A DNA stretch of 64,000 bases from Paractinoplanes aksuensis. GTDB lineage: Bacteria; Actinomycetota; Actinomycetes; Mycobacteriales; Micromonosporaceae. Below, piece after piece: positions 41,368 to 48,707 of this stretch. A program made the translations under genes and the position numbers. The notes under the pieces are model-generated. The model saw nothing but the letters and a program-made list of their open reading frames with translations, was not told the DNA's origin and did not search any database. How positions within the stretch are numbered: position 1 is the first letter of the stretch; each line of letters starts with the position of its first letter. Location: assembly GCF_024137025.1 (NCBI RefSeq), contig NZ_JAMYJR010000040.1, forward strand, positions 124,001 to 188,000, given 5' to 3'.

Positions 41368-42759
41368 CTATCCGGCGTACGCCGAGAGCCCGGCCAGCAG
41401 CGCGCCGAGCCCCGCTTTGGCGTCCGCGAACAGCATCGCCGTGCGAGGATCGGCGTAGAGCTCGTTGTCGATGCCCGCGTAACCGTGCCCCAACGACCGC
41501 TTGATCACGATCACGCTCTTGGCCCGGTCGACGTCGAGGATCGGCATGCCCGACACGGGGTTGCCGGGGCGCCGCGCCGCCGGGTTGGTCACGTCGTTGG
41601 CCCCGATGACCAGCGCCACGTCCGTACGCGGGAAGCCGGGGTTGCTCTCCTCGAGGTCGGCCAGCTGTTCGTAGGGGGCGTTGGCCTCGGCCAGCAACAC
41701 GTTCATGTGCCCGGGCATGCGGCCGGCGACCGGGTGGATCGCGTACGACACCTCGACCCCCCGCTCGGTCAGCGCTTGCGCCAGCGCGACCGCCTCGTGC
41801 TGGGCCTGCGCCGCGGCGAGCCCGTAACCAGGGACGATCACAACCCTTCCCGCGTACGCGAGTTGGATGGCCGCGTCGTCGGCGGTGATCTCGCGTACGG
41901 CCGCGGACCCCGACCCGGCGGCCACCGCGACCGCGTCCCCGGTGCCGTAGCCACCCGCGATGATCGCGCTGATCGGCCGGTTCATGGCGTCGGCCATCAG
42001 CTTGGTCAGGATCGCCCCGGCCGCGCCGACCAGCGCCCCGGCGATGATCAGCGGCGTGCTCTCCAGCACGAACCCGGCCATCGCCACCGCGGTGCCCGTG
42101 CACGCGTTGAGCAGCGAGATCACCACCGGCATGTCGGCGCCGCCGATCGGCAGCGTGAGCAGCACCCCGGCCGCCAGCGCGGCCGCCGCGGCCCCCCACA
42201 GCGCGGGCGCTCCCCCGTCGAATCCGACCACCAGTACGGCCATGACCGCGGCCACCACGGCCAGCGCGATCGAGATCAACCGGCCGTACGGGACGACGAT
42301 CGGACGGCCCGGCACGCGCCCGGCCAGCTTGCCCGAGGCGATCAGCGAGCCGCTGAACGTGAGCGCGCCGATCAGCACGTCGAGCACCCCGGTCACCTCG
42401 GCCTGGGTCGACGCCGGGTGCTCGCCCAGCGCGATCAGGGCCGCGGCGCCGCCGCCGACCGCGTTGAACAGCGAGACCAGCTGGGGCATGGCGGTCATCC
42501 GGACCACGCGCGCCGCGACCAGGCCGGCCACGGCGCCGCCGGCCGTGCCGAGGCCGAGCGCCCAGGCCGCGTACGCGTTGATCCGCCCGCCCTCGATCAG
42601 CACGACGACAGTGGTCAGGATGGCCAGGCCCATGCCGGCCGCCGAGACCTGGTTGCCGCGCCGGGCCGTGGCGGGCGCGTTCATCAGGTGCAGGCCGATC
42701 ACGAAGGCGGTGGCGCAGGCCAGGTAGACCAGGTGGACGATCGTGTCGAAGGCGCTCAT
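41368..42759 (-). CDS. pntB: NAD(P) transhydrogenase subunit beta
   Basis: 463 residues with about eight membrane helices (VHLVYLACATAFVIGLHLMN and onward) and a C-terminal NADP(H)-binding domain III (VVIVPGYGLAAAQAQHEAVA, VSYAIHPVAGRMPGHMNVLL, ALVIGANDVTNPAARRPGNP, VIVIKRSLGHGYAGIDNELY). With the alpha subunits it couples hydride transfer between NADH and NADP+ to proton translocation. It overlaps pntAB by four bases (ATGA). The order pntAA-pntAB-pntB is the usual three-gene form, and length and motifs are normal. Confidence 0.95.
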   Translation of the reverse strand: MSAFDTIVHLVYLACATAFVIGLHLMNAPATARRGNQVSAAGMGLAILTTVVVLIEGGRINAYAAWALGLGTAGGAVAGLVAARVVRMTAMPQLVSLFNAVGGGAAALIALGEHPASTQAEVTGVLDVLIGALTFSGSLIASGKLAGRVPGRPIVVPYGRLISIALAVVAAVMAVLVVGFDGGAPALWGAAAAALAAGVLLTLPIGGADMPVVISLLNACTGTAVAMAGFVLESTPLIIAGALVGAAGAILTKLMADAMNRPISAIIAGGYGTGDAVAVAAGSGSAAVREITADDAAIQLAYAGRVVIVPGYGLAAAQAQHEAVALAQALTERGVEVSYAIHPVAGRMPGHMNVLLAEANAPYEQLADLEESNPGFPRTDVALVIGANDVTNPAARRPGNPVSGMPILDVDRAKSVIVIKRSLGHGYAGIDNELYADPRTAMLFADAKAGLGALLAGLSAYAG

Positions 42760-43040
42760 GCCCGGCTCCGGAACATGGCCAGCATGCGGTCGGTCACGAC
42801 GTAGCCGCCGGCCACGTTCATGGCGGCGAAGAACGCGGCCACGGCCAGCAGCGCGTAACCGGCCGGGGTCGAGATGGTCGCGGCCAGCAGCATGACGCCG
42901 ACCAGCACGACGCCGTGGATGGCGTTGGCCCCGGACATCAGCGGCGTGTGCAGGGTGGCCGGCACCTTGCTGATCACCTCGAACCCGACGAGCAGGCCGA
43001 GCGTGAAGACGGTCAGGTCGGCCAGCAACAGCGGGCTCAT
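42756..43040 (-). CDS. pntAB: NAD(P) transhydrogenase subunit alpha part 2 (membrane part)
   Basis: 94 residues with three transmembrane helices: LTVFTLGLLVGFEVISKVPA (the E-V-I-x-x-V-P motif), GANAIHGVVLVGVMLLAATI and YALLAVAAFFAAMNVAGGYV. It forms part of the proton channel with PntB. It overlaps pntAA upstream and pntB downstream by ATGA, so translation of the three is coupled. The family length is 90-100 residues, so it is complete. Confidence 0.95.
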   Translation of the reverse strand: MSPLLLADLTVFTLGLLVGFEVISKVPATLHTPLMSGANAIHGVVLVGVMLLAATISTPAGYALLAVAAFFAAMNVAGGYVVTDRMLAMFRSRA

Positions 43041-44221
43041 CGGGTCTCCTCCTGGTGATCGGGCTCGTTCTGAACGCGCAGGCGCGGATGCACTACTTCG
43101 CCCTCGTGCGTCACCAGCACCGCGGCGAGGACCTCGTCGGTGCTGTCGCTGGGCAGCCGGCCCTCGGGCATGAGGCCGCCGACCACGGCCACGACATTTC
43201 GGGCGTACGCGGTGGAGGCGGCCACCGGCACGGTCGAGGCCAGGTTCGGGGCGCCGATCACCGTCACCCCGTGGTCGGTCACGGTCCGCGTGTCGGCGGC
43301 CGCCCCGGCCACGTTGCCGCCGAGGTCGATCACCACCGAGCCCGGCTTCATCGCGGCCAGCGCCTCGTCGCTGACCAGCAGCGGGGACCGGCCGCCGGGC
43401 ACCTTCGCGGTCGTGATGACCACGTCGAACCGAGGCACGGCCTCGGTCAGCGCGGCCAGCTGCCGCGCGGCCTGGTCGTCGCCCAACTGCCGCGCGTACC
43501 CGTCGTCGCTGCTCTGCCCGGAGCCGAGCTGTCGCCCGGACCCGTCGTCGCTGCTCTGCCCGGTGCCGAGATCGAGCACGGCGGCGCCGGTGGAGGCTAT
43601 GTCGGCCCGGGCCGCCTCGCGCACGTCGAACCCGGTGACCAGCGCGCCCAGCCGCCGCGCGGTAGCCAGCGCCTGCAACCCGGCGACGCCCGCCCCGAGC
43701 ACCAGAACCTGGGCCGGCCGCGTGGTGCCGGCCGCCGTGACCAGCATGGGGAAGAACCCGCCGTACGCCTCGGCGGCCAGCAGCGCGGCCTTGTAACCGG
43801 CCACATTGGCCTGTGAGGTCAGCGCGTCCATCGGCTGGGCCCGGCTCAGCGTGCGCGGCAGCAGATCGAGGCTGATCGCGGTGACGCCCTGGCCGGCCAG
43901 CAGCTCGGTCAGCGCGGGATCGCCGAGCGGATCGAGCAGCCCGATCAGGATGCGGCCGGGCGGCATGGCGGCCACGTCGTCGGGCGGACGGACGACCACG
44001 AGCACGTCGCTCTCGTCGTACACCTGGTGCCTCGACCCGATCTCGGCGCCCGCCTCGGCGTACGCCCGGTCGTCGAACCAGGCCGGGCGCCCCGCGCCCG
44101 CCTCGACCAGCACCCGGAACTCGCCACCGCGGCGCAGGCGGGCGACGCCGTCCGGGGTCAGCGCCACCCGTCGTTCACGGAGGGCGGTCTCGCGCAGGAC
44201 TCCCACTGTCGTCATCGACAT
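43037..44221 (-). CDS. pntAA: NAD(P) transhydrogenase subunit alpha part 1
   Basis: 394 residues of the alanine dehydrogenase/PntA fold: VGVLRETALRERRVALTPDG at the start, TSQANVAGYKAALLAAEAYG, a Rossmann loop VLVLGAGVAGLQALATARRL, VITTAKVPGGRSPLLVSDEA and GSVVIDLGGNVAGAAADTRT. It binds NAD(H). Between residues about 213 and 242 a 14-residue unit (GTGQSSDDGSGRQL / GSGQSSDDGYARQL) is duplicated ahead of the conserved GYAR loop. ATG 44221 and ATG 44215 are both possible starts. First gene of the operon, divergent from the acetoacetate decarboxylase-like gene. Confidence 0.93.
   Translation of the reverse strand: MSMTTVGVLRETALRERRVALTPDGVARLRRGGEFRVLVEAGAGRPAWFDDRAYAEAGAEIGSRHQVYDESDVLVVVRPPDDVAAMPPGRILIGLLDPLGDPALTELLAGQGVTAISLDLLPRTLSRAQPMDALTSQANVAGYKAALLAAEAYGGFFPMLVTAAGTTRPAQVLVLGAGVAGLQALATARRLGALVTGFDVREAARADIASTGAAVLDLGTGQSSDDGSGRQLGSGQSSDDGYARQLGDDQAARQLAALTEAVPRFDVVITTAKVPGGRSPLLVSDEALAAMKPGSVVIDLGGNVAGAAADTRTVTDHGVTVIGAPNLASTVPVAASTAYARNVVAVVGGLMPEGRLPSDSTDEVLAAVLVTHEGEVVHPRLRVQNEPDHQEETR
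43484..43572. repeat. 42-bp duplication inside pntAA
   Basis: CCCGTCGTCGCTGCTCTGCC occurs at 43499 and again at 43541, within two near-identical 42-bp units. It stays in frame and lengthens a loop of the NAD-binding domain. It has the same period as the arrays at 12862 and 48483. Confidence 0.85.
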
Positions 44222-44280
44222 ATCGAAGCCCTACCACTTCCGGCTTCGCCCGGCCACCCCGCTACCGATAGGGTCGCCGC

Positions 44281-45000
44281 ATGGCGGAGCGGGTCGGCGA
44301 CGGTGTGTGGACCATTCAGGGCGAGAAGGTCACCCTCCCGGTGCGGATCACCTCGGCCCGGTTGACGGCGGCGGTGTTCACTGCCCCTCGAGAAAATGCC
44401 CGCCCGGTGCTGGGTGACACCCCGCTGCGCCCGTTCTCGCTGTTCGGCCGGGCCCTGACCATGATCATGTGCATCCACTACGACGAGTTCGCGCTCAAGT
44501 CGTACGACGAGGTCGGGGTCGGCCTGTTCGTGCGCGGCCCGTCCGGCCCGCCCGGCCTGCACCTGGTCGACCTGCCGGTGACCGGGGCCTTCACCCGCGA
44601 GGCGGGACAGGACTTCTGGGCCCTGCCCAAGTGGCTGATGGACGCCGACCTGCGCTTCTCGAAAATGGAGACCGACGTCGTCGTCCGCGACCGGGCCACC
44701 GAGGTCGTGCGCGCGTCCTTCCGCCACGGCCGGCTGCGCCTGCCGTTCGCCGTCCAGGCGGCGCTACCGGCCTGGTCCTATCTCGACCACGGCGCCCAGG
44801 CCGGCAAACTGCTGCGCGGCCAGGTGCCCATGCAGCTGTCGGGGGCGCGTCTGGGCCGGGGCGCTTCCCGCGTACGCCTGAACTCCGACCACCCGATGGC
44901 CGAGCGCATGCAAGCCCTGGGCATGACCCGCAAACCCCTGCTGACCGTGCACGCCGCCCGCCTCCACGGCCCCCTCGGCGAGTTCACCGAAGTTCGCTAG
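44281..45000 (+). CDS. Acetoacetate decarboxylase-family protein
   Basis: 239 residues of the ADC fold: ITSARLTAAVFTAPRENARP, LTMIMCIHYDEFALKSYDEV and GQDFWALPKWLMDADLRFSK, where the Lys of A-L-P-K-W aligns with the region of the Schiff-base Lys. ADC-like proteins decarboxylate or hydrate oxo-acids through an imine, or act as sugar-lactone-like enzymes. Exact chemistry is uncertain because only part of the active site is recognisable. ATG 44281 lies 60 bp from the divergent pntAA start, giving a short shared promoter region. Confidence 0.8.
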   Translation: MAERVGDGVWTIQGEKVTLPVRITSARLTAAVFTAPRENARPVLGDTPLRPFSLFGRALTMIMCIHYDEFALKSYDEVGVGLFVRGPSGPPGLHLVDLPVTGAFTREAGQDFWALPKWLMDADLRFSKMETDVVVRDRATEVVRASFRHGRLRLPFAVQAALPAWSYLDHGAQAGKLLRGQVPMQLSGARLGRGASRVRLNSDHPMAERMQALGMTRKPLLTVHAARLHGPLGEFTEVR

Positions 45001-45009
45001 CCGCCCTCG

Positions 45010-45084
45010 CTACTGGATTCCGCCGATCACTGTCCGGCCCTCGTCCGCGGCGGCCTGATAGAAGGCGCCGATGGCGTCATCCAC
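45010..45084 (-). pseudogene. 24-codon ORF with a good ribosome site, possible enzyme tail remnant
   Basis: GTG 45084 follows GGAGGG by six bases and encodes DDAIGAFYQAAADEGRTVIG plus three residues before TAG 45010. The end (DEGRTVIGGIQ) resembles the last strand of medium-chain dehydrogenases, so it may be a relic; a genuine small peptide is the alternative. It is convergent with the ADC-like gene. Confidence 0.3.
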
Positions 45085-45158
45085 GGGAAACCCTCCTCGA
45101 TCCCGCGGGCCAGACCCATGATCTTAACCGGCTTGACGCATTCCGTTATGGGAATACG

Positions 45159-45509
45159 ATGGCTGCCGTGGCACGAGCAGCGACGACTTCGGACGCGTTC
45201 AACGCGATCGCCGAACCGCAGCGCCGGGACATCCTGGCTCTGCTGCGGGCAGGCGAATGGCCGGTGACCGACCTGGCCCGGCAGCTGAGCATGAGCCAGC
45301 CGCAGGCCTCCAAGCACCTGCGGGTGCTGCGCGAGGTCGGGCTGGTGCGGGTCCGCGAGGCCGGCAAGCAACGGCTCTATGGGCTGGACGCACGCGGGTT
45401 GCGGCCGATCCACGAGTGGGTGGGCGGGTTCGAGCAGTTCTGGAACGAGAGCTTCGACCGCCTCGACAGCTACGTGCAAGACCTCAAACAGGCTCGACAG
45501 GAGGACTGA
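45159..45509 (+). CDS. ArsR-family transcriptional regulator
   Basis: 116 residues with the ArsR winged helix: FNAIAEPQRRDILALLRAGE, WPVTDLARQLSMSQPQASKH (recognition helix) and LREVGLVRVREAGKQRLYGL (wing). There is no Cys-rich metal site, which is usual for the subgroup adjacent to SRPBCC proteins. ATG 45159 is preceded by ATTCC-GTTATG-GGAAT, a short dyad that may be its operator. It leads an operon with an SRPBCC protein (4 bases downstream) and a DHFR-like protein, and probably represses all three. Confidence 0.87.
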   Translation: MAAVARAATTSDAFNAIAEPQRRDILALLRAGEWPVTDLARQLSMSQPQASKHLRVLREVGLVRVREAGKQRLYGLDARGLRPIHEWVGGFEQFWNESFDRLDSYVQDLKQARQED

Positions 45510-45512
45510 CCG

Positions 45513-45971
45513 TTGACCGACAGCGAACGGGAAATTGTGATCGACCGGCGCATCGACGCGCCGCGCGAGCTGGTGTTCGAGGCGTTCACCGAGGTGCGGC
45601 ACCTGTCGCAGTGGTGGGGGCCCGAGGGTTTCAGTACGACGACGCGGGCGTTCGAGTTCCGCGTCGGCGCCGAGTGGGACTTCGTGATGCACGGCCCCGA
45701 CGGCACGGACTACGCCGAGTGGATCACGTGGACCGAGATCGTCGCCCCGGAACGGATAGCGCTGCTGCACGGCGAGGTCCGCGACGACCCGAACGCTTTC
45801 GTGTCGGTGCTGACGTTCGAACCCGACGGCGAGGCGACCCGGATCGTGATGCGCACGGTGTTCCCGACCAAGGAACTCCGCGACGAGGCCGTCGAGAAGT
45901 ACCACGCGATCGAGGGCGGGCAGCAGACCCTGAACAACCTGGCGGCGTACGTGACCGGAGCCAACCGATGA
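45513..45971 (+). CDS. SRPBCC/AHSA1-like lipid- or ligand-binding protein
   Basis: 152 residues: EIVIDRRIDAPRELVFEAFT (first strand and helix of the START/SRPBCC fold), VRHLSQWWGPEGFSTTTRAF (the W-W-G-P-x-G-F motif of AHSA1-like proteins) and LTFEPDGEATRIVMRTVFPT. It forms a helix-grip cavity for a hydrophobic ligand. The start is TTG 45513, because the conserved sequence begins five residues later and no ATG or GTG precedes it in the gap after the ArsR stop. Its stop overlaps the next gene by ATGA. Confidence 0.85.
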   Translation: MTDSEREIVIDRRIDAPRELVFEAFTEVRHLSQWWGPEGFSTTTRAFEFRVGAEWDFVMHGPDGTDYAEWITWTEIVAPERIALLHGEVRDDPNAFVSVLTFEPDGEATRIVMRTVFPTKELRDEAVEKYHAIEGGQQTLNNLAAYVTGANR

Positions 45972-46624
45972 TCTTCTTCAGCGTGACCATGTCGCTCGAC
46001 GGCTTCCTGGCCCCCGATCCAGTGCCGGTCGAGGACGTCTTCACGGCCCAGGGCCGCAACGACCCGGCCGTCCGGCAGTGGATGGCCAAGTGGTCGGAGC
46101 TGCAGGCGTGGATCTTCCCGCTGCGCTTCTTCCGCGAGAACCTGCACCTCGGCGCGGGCGGCGAGGAAGGCCTCGACAACGACCTCGCCCGCGCCACCTT
46201 CGACCGCACCGGCGCCAGCATCATGGGCAAGCGCATGTTCGAGGGCGGTGAGCTGGCCTGGCCCGAGGAAGCCCCGTTCCACACCCCGGTCTTCGTCCTC
46301 ACCCACGAGAAGCGCGACCCCTGGGAACGCCCCGGCGGCACCACGTTCCACTTCGTCAACGACGGCCTCGAGTCCGCCCTGGAGCAGGCCTGCCAAGCCG
46401 CCGGCAACCGCGACGTCCGCATTGCCGGCGGCGCCGAGACCATCCTGCAATACCTGAACGCGGGCCTGGTCGACGAGTTCACGATCGCCCTCTCCCCCGT
46501 CCTCTTCGGCACCGGCATCCGCCTCTTCGAAGGCATCGACGAATCCCGGATCGCCTTGCAGCAGACCCGCTCACAGCCGTCACCCCGGGTGACCCACCTG
46601 ACCTACACGGTCCGCCGTCGTTGA
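45968..46624 (+). CDS. Dihydrofolate reductase-like (RibD C-terminal type) protein
   Basis: 218 residues of the DHFR-like fold found in RibD C-terminal domains and stress proteins: IFFSVTMSLDGFLAPDPVPV, RTGASIMGKRMFEGGELAWP (substrate/NADPH loop), PVFVLTHEKRDPWERPGGTT, DVRIAGGAETILQYLNAGLV (the G-G-A nucleotide motif) and ALSPVLFGTGIRLFEGI. It probably uses NADPH to reduce an unknown substrate. It ends the ArsR operon; the three-gene arrangement of regulator, ligand-binding protein and reductase is common in actinobacteria. Confidence 0.87.
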   Translation: MIFFSVTMSLDGFLAPDPVPVEDVFTAQGRNDPAVRQWMAKWSELQAWIFPLRFFRENLHLGAGGEEGLDNDLARATFDRTGASIMGKRMFEGGELAWPEEAPFHTPVFVLTHEKRDPWERPGGTTFHFVNDGLESALEQACQAAGNRDVRIAGGAETILQYLNAGLVDEFTIALSPVLFGTGIRLFEGIDESRIALQQTRSQPSPRVTHLTYTVRRR

Positions 46625-46699
46625 TCAGTGTGACCGGATCGGGGGTTCAGCCGGTCCTATCTGCTGAGGAACTGGTCAAGGCAGTGAGGAGAGCGGGCT

Positions 46700-47296
46700 G
46701 TGGATCTGCGGGAGCACTTCGACCGGGCGGTGGACGACGACCCCGGGGCCGATCCGGGCGTGATGGCGCAGGCCGCCATCGTGCGCGGTGGGCAGGTTCG
46801 GCGGCGGCGCCGGCAGGTGGCGGGGGCGGCGGGTGGCGTACTGGCGGTGCTGGGGATTGTCGCGGGGTTGAATCTGCCGTCGCAGGCCGAGCCGGAGGTG
46901 ACCGTGGCGGCGGCGATGCGGCCGGCCGCGGCGGCGTCGTGCACGGTCGATCCGGTCGAGAAGGATGCCACCGATGTGGCTCTGCTCCTGACCGAGGACG
47001 CTTCCGCGCGGGAGAAGTCGGAGCTGGCGGCGGCCCTCGACCAGGACCCGCGGGTGGGCACGGTGCTGTTCGAGAGCCGGGCCGCGGCGTACGAGAAGTT
47101 CCGGCAGCTGTGGGCCGACAGCCCGGACTTCGTGGCGTCGGTCAGCCTGCAGCAGCTGCCCGAGTCGTTCCGGGTGCGGCTGGCCGATCCTGCGCGTTTC
47201 ACGGCGTTCGAACGTGATTTCGCGCGGCGCGACGGCGTGCAGGACATCGTCGGCCGGGTCTGTCCGGTGAGCGCGGCGGTCGGAGGGGTGCGGTGA
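46700..47296 (+). CDS. Membrane-anchored protein with an FtsX-like extracellular domain
   Basis: 198 residues. A cytoplasmic N-terminus (about 1-38) ending in RRRRR, a transmembrane helix (VAGAAGGVLAVLGIVAGLNL), then an exported domain resembling the FtsX ECD: DVALLLTEDASAREKSELAA, VGTVLFESRAAAYEKFRQLW and LQQLPESFRVRLADPARFTA. FtsX ECDs bind peptidoglycan hydrolase partners; this stand-alone form sits beside a sigma-factor gene, like an anti-sigma or sensor partner. GTG 46700 is chosen as the start. The stop overlaps the sigma gene start (GGTGA). Confidence 0.75.
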   Translation: MDLREHFDRAVDDDPGADPGVMAQAAIVRGGQVRRRRRQVAGAAGGVLAVLGIVAGLNLPSQAEPEVTVAAAMRPAAAASCTVDPVEKDATDVALLLTEDASAREKSELAAALDQDPRVGTVLFESRAAAYEKFRQLWADSPDFVASVSLQQLPESFRVRLADPARFTAFERDFARRDGVQDIVGRVCPVSAAVGGVR

Positions 47297-47535
47297 CCGA
47301 CACCGTGCTGCCGGCCCGTCCGGTGGACACCCTCCGGGGCGGGAAGAATGACGACTTCACGGCGTTCGTGGAGTCGGCCGCCACGCGGCTGCGGCGCAGC
47401 GCTTACCTGATGTGCCGCGACTGGCATCTGGCGCAGGATCTGACCCAGCAGACCTTCACCAAGATGTACGTGGTGTGGAAGCGCATCCGCACCGGCACCA
47501 ACCTCGACGCGTACAGCCGGCGGGTGGACCACTGA
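47293..47535 (+). pseudogene. Truncated SigE-type (ECF) sigma factor
   Basis: An 80-residue frame with sigma region 2 only: DDFTAFVESAATRLRRSAYL, CRDWHLAQDLTQQTFTKMYV (the region 2.2 core) and RIRTGTNLDAYSRRV. After V-D-H it stops where family members continue into the region 2-4 linker and sigma region 4, so the -35-recognition domain is missing (family length about 170). Directly after the stop lies a palindrome CCCTCCCGGGAGGG (47539-47552) that may mark the break. It overlaps the FtsX-like gene by four bases. Confidence 0.82.
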
Positions 47536-47608
47536 CTCCCTCCCGGGAGGGACGCCGTTCACCTCGCGGCGGGATCTGTCCGGGCGCGCGGGCGAACAGG
47601 CTCGGCCC

Positions 47609-48499
47609 ATGAGAAGTCTCACGGGTGCGGTCGTCGGTTGGTCCCTGGTCTACGGCGGTCTGCGGGTCTGGTGGACCGCCGGCCATGCGCCGTCGTTCGA
47701 GCCGTTCGGCTCGGATCTGGTGGGGTTCACCGGGTGGTGGTCGGTCGGGTTGTGCGGGGAGGCCGGCGTGCTGGCCGTGGCGTTGCACCGGGTGCGGACC
47801 TGGCAGCCGCTCCTGGCCGCGGCCGCTTGGGGTACGGCGGGGGCGCTGATCGCGGCGGCCGCCATCCTGCTGCCCGAAATCGTGGGCCTGCTGCTGCTCA
47901 GCCTGGGCCCGCAGTTCGACCCGCTCGGCTTCGCCAGCCGGCTCGGCTGTGCCGGCGGCGCCGTCCTGCTGGCCCTGGCCACCGCGGCCTATCAGCGCCG
48001 CACCCGCGGCGATTGTCAGTCATGCTGTCGATCGGGCCGGCCGGTCCGCTGGCACCGGTGGGCGTGGTGGGCCGCCTACGCCGCGGTCGCCGGCCTGGTC
48101 GCCCGGTTCGTCGTGCAGGCGGTGGCCGGGTTCGACGGCATGGCCCAGGGCCCGTCGATCATCGGCCTGGAGGTCGGCATGCTGCTCGCGGGCGGGCTGC
48201 TGCCGTTGGCGCTGGTCCACCGCTGGGGCCGGGTCTGGCCGCGATGGGTGCCCCTGCTGGCCGGTCGGACGATCCCGCGCCTGCTGCTACTGATCCCGGG
48301 CTTCGGTCTGGGCGCGGGCCTGGTCGCCTATTTCGGCATGGGCCTGCTGCAGGTGGCGTCCGGTGTGGACAGCGAGTTCTCGCTCACCTTCCTGCTGACG
48401 GCCATGTCCGCCTACATCGTGTGGGGACTCGGACTGCTCGTCGCGTCGACCGACTATCACCTGCGCACCCGGCGCAGCTGCGTGCAGTGCGGTCGCTGA
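47609..48499 (+). CDS. Polytopic membrane protein, function unknown
   Basis: 296 residues with about seven or eight predicted helices (for example VYGGLRVWWTAGHAPSF next to WWSVGLCGEAGVLAVALHRV, LLAAAAWGTAGALIAAAAIL, IPRLLLLIPGFGLGAGLVAY and TAMSAYIVWGLGLLVASTDY). A C-x2-C-C cluster (RGDCQSCCRSGR) lies in the central loop and another C-x2-C at the C-terminus (RSCVQCGR). No family was recognised. ATG 47609 follows GGCTCGGCCC, not a strong ribosome site. The C-terminal codons lie in a 42-bp repeat that continues past the stop. Confidence 0.6.
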   Translation: MRSLTGAVVGWSLVYGGLRVWWTAGHAPSFEPFGSDLVGFTGWWSVGLCGEAGVLAVALHRVRTWQPLLAAAAWGTAGALIAAAAILLPEIVGLLLLSLGPQFDPLGFASRLGCAGGAVLLALATAAYQRRTRGDCQSCCRSGRPVRWHRWAWWAAYAAVAGLVARFVVQAVAGFDGMAQGPSIIGLEVGMLLAGGLLPLALVHRWGRVWPRWVPLLAGRTIPRLLLLIPGFGLGAGLVAYFGMGLLQVASGVDSEFSLTFLLTAMSAYIVWGLGLLVASTDYHLRTRRSCVQCGR

Positions 48500-48592
48500 A
48501 GCGACAGGACCCGGCGCCCCCGTCTGCAGTGCGGCCGATCAAGCAACAGGACGTGGTGCCCCTGCGTGCGGTGCGGCCGATGAAGTAACGGG
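48483..48592. repeat. 42-bp tandem repeat at the end of the membrane protein gene (2.6 units)
   Basis: TGCAGTGCGG starts a unit at 48483, the next is at 48525 and a partial TGCGGTGCGG unit at 48567, each 42 bp apart and moderately diverged. The first unit contains the stop region of the membrane protein gene; the rest is non-coding. It has the same period as two other arrays in this window. Confidence 0.8.
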
Positions 48593-48707
48593 CAAGTTTC
48601 CTAACGAATAACAAGACTTTTCAATGATTGCGCCAAAGTTATGGACCAGCGGACAGAAGTAGGCCTAGCGTGCTCGCATCGATCCCTGTCGAAGCCTGGA
48701 CGGTCCG

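Noticed and set aside
47539-47552. CCCTCCCGGGAGGG as an attachment or recombination site
   Set aside because: A short GC-rich palindrome alone, without integrase or duplicated copy, does not support this; only its position at the sigma break is noted.
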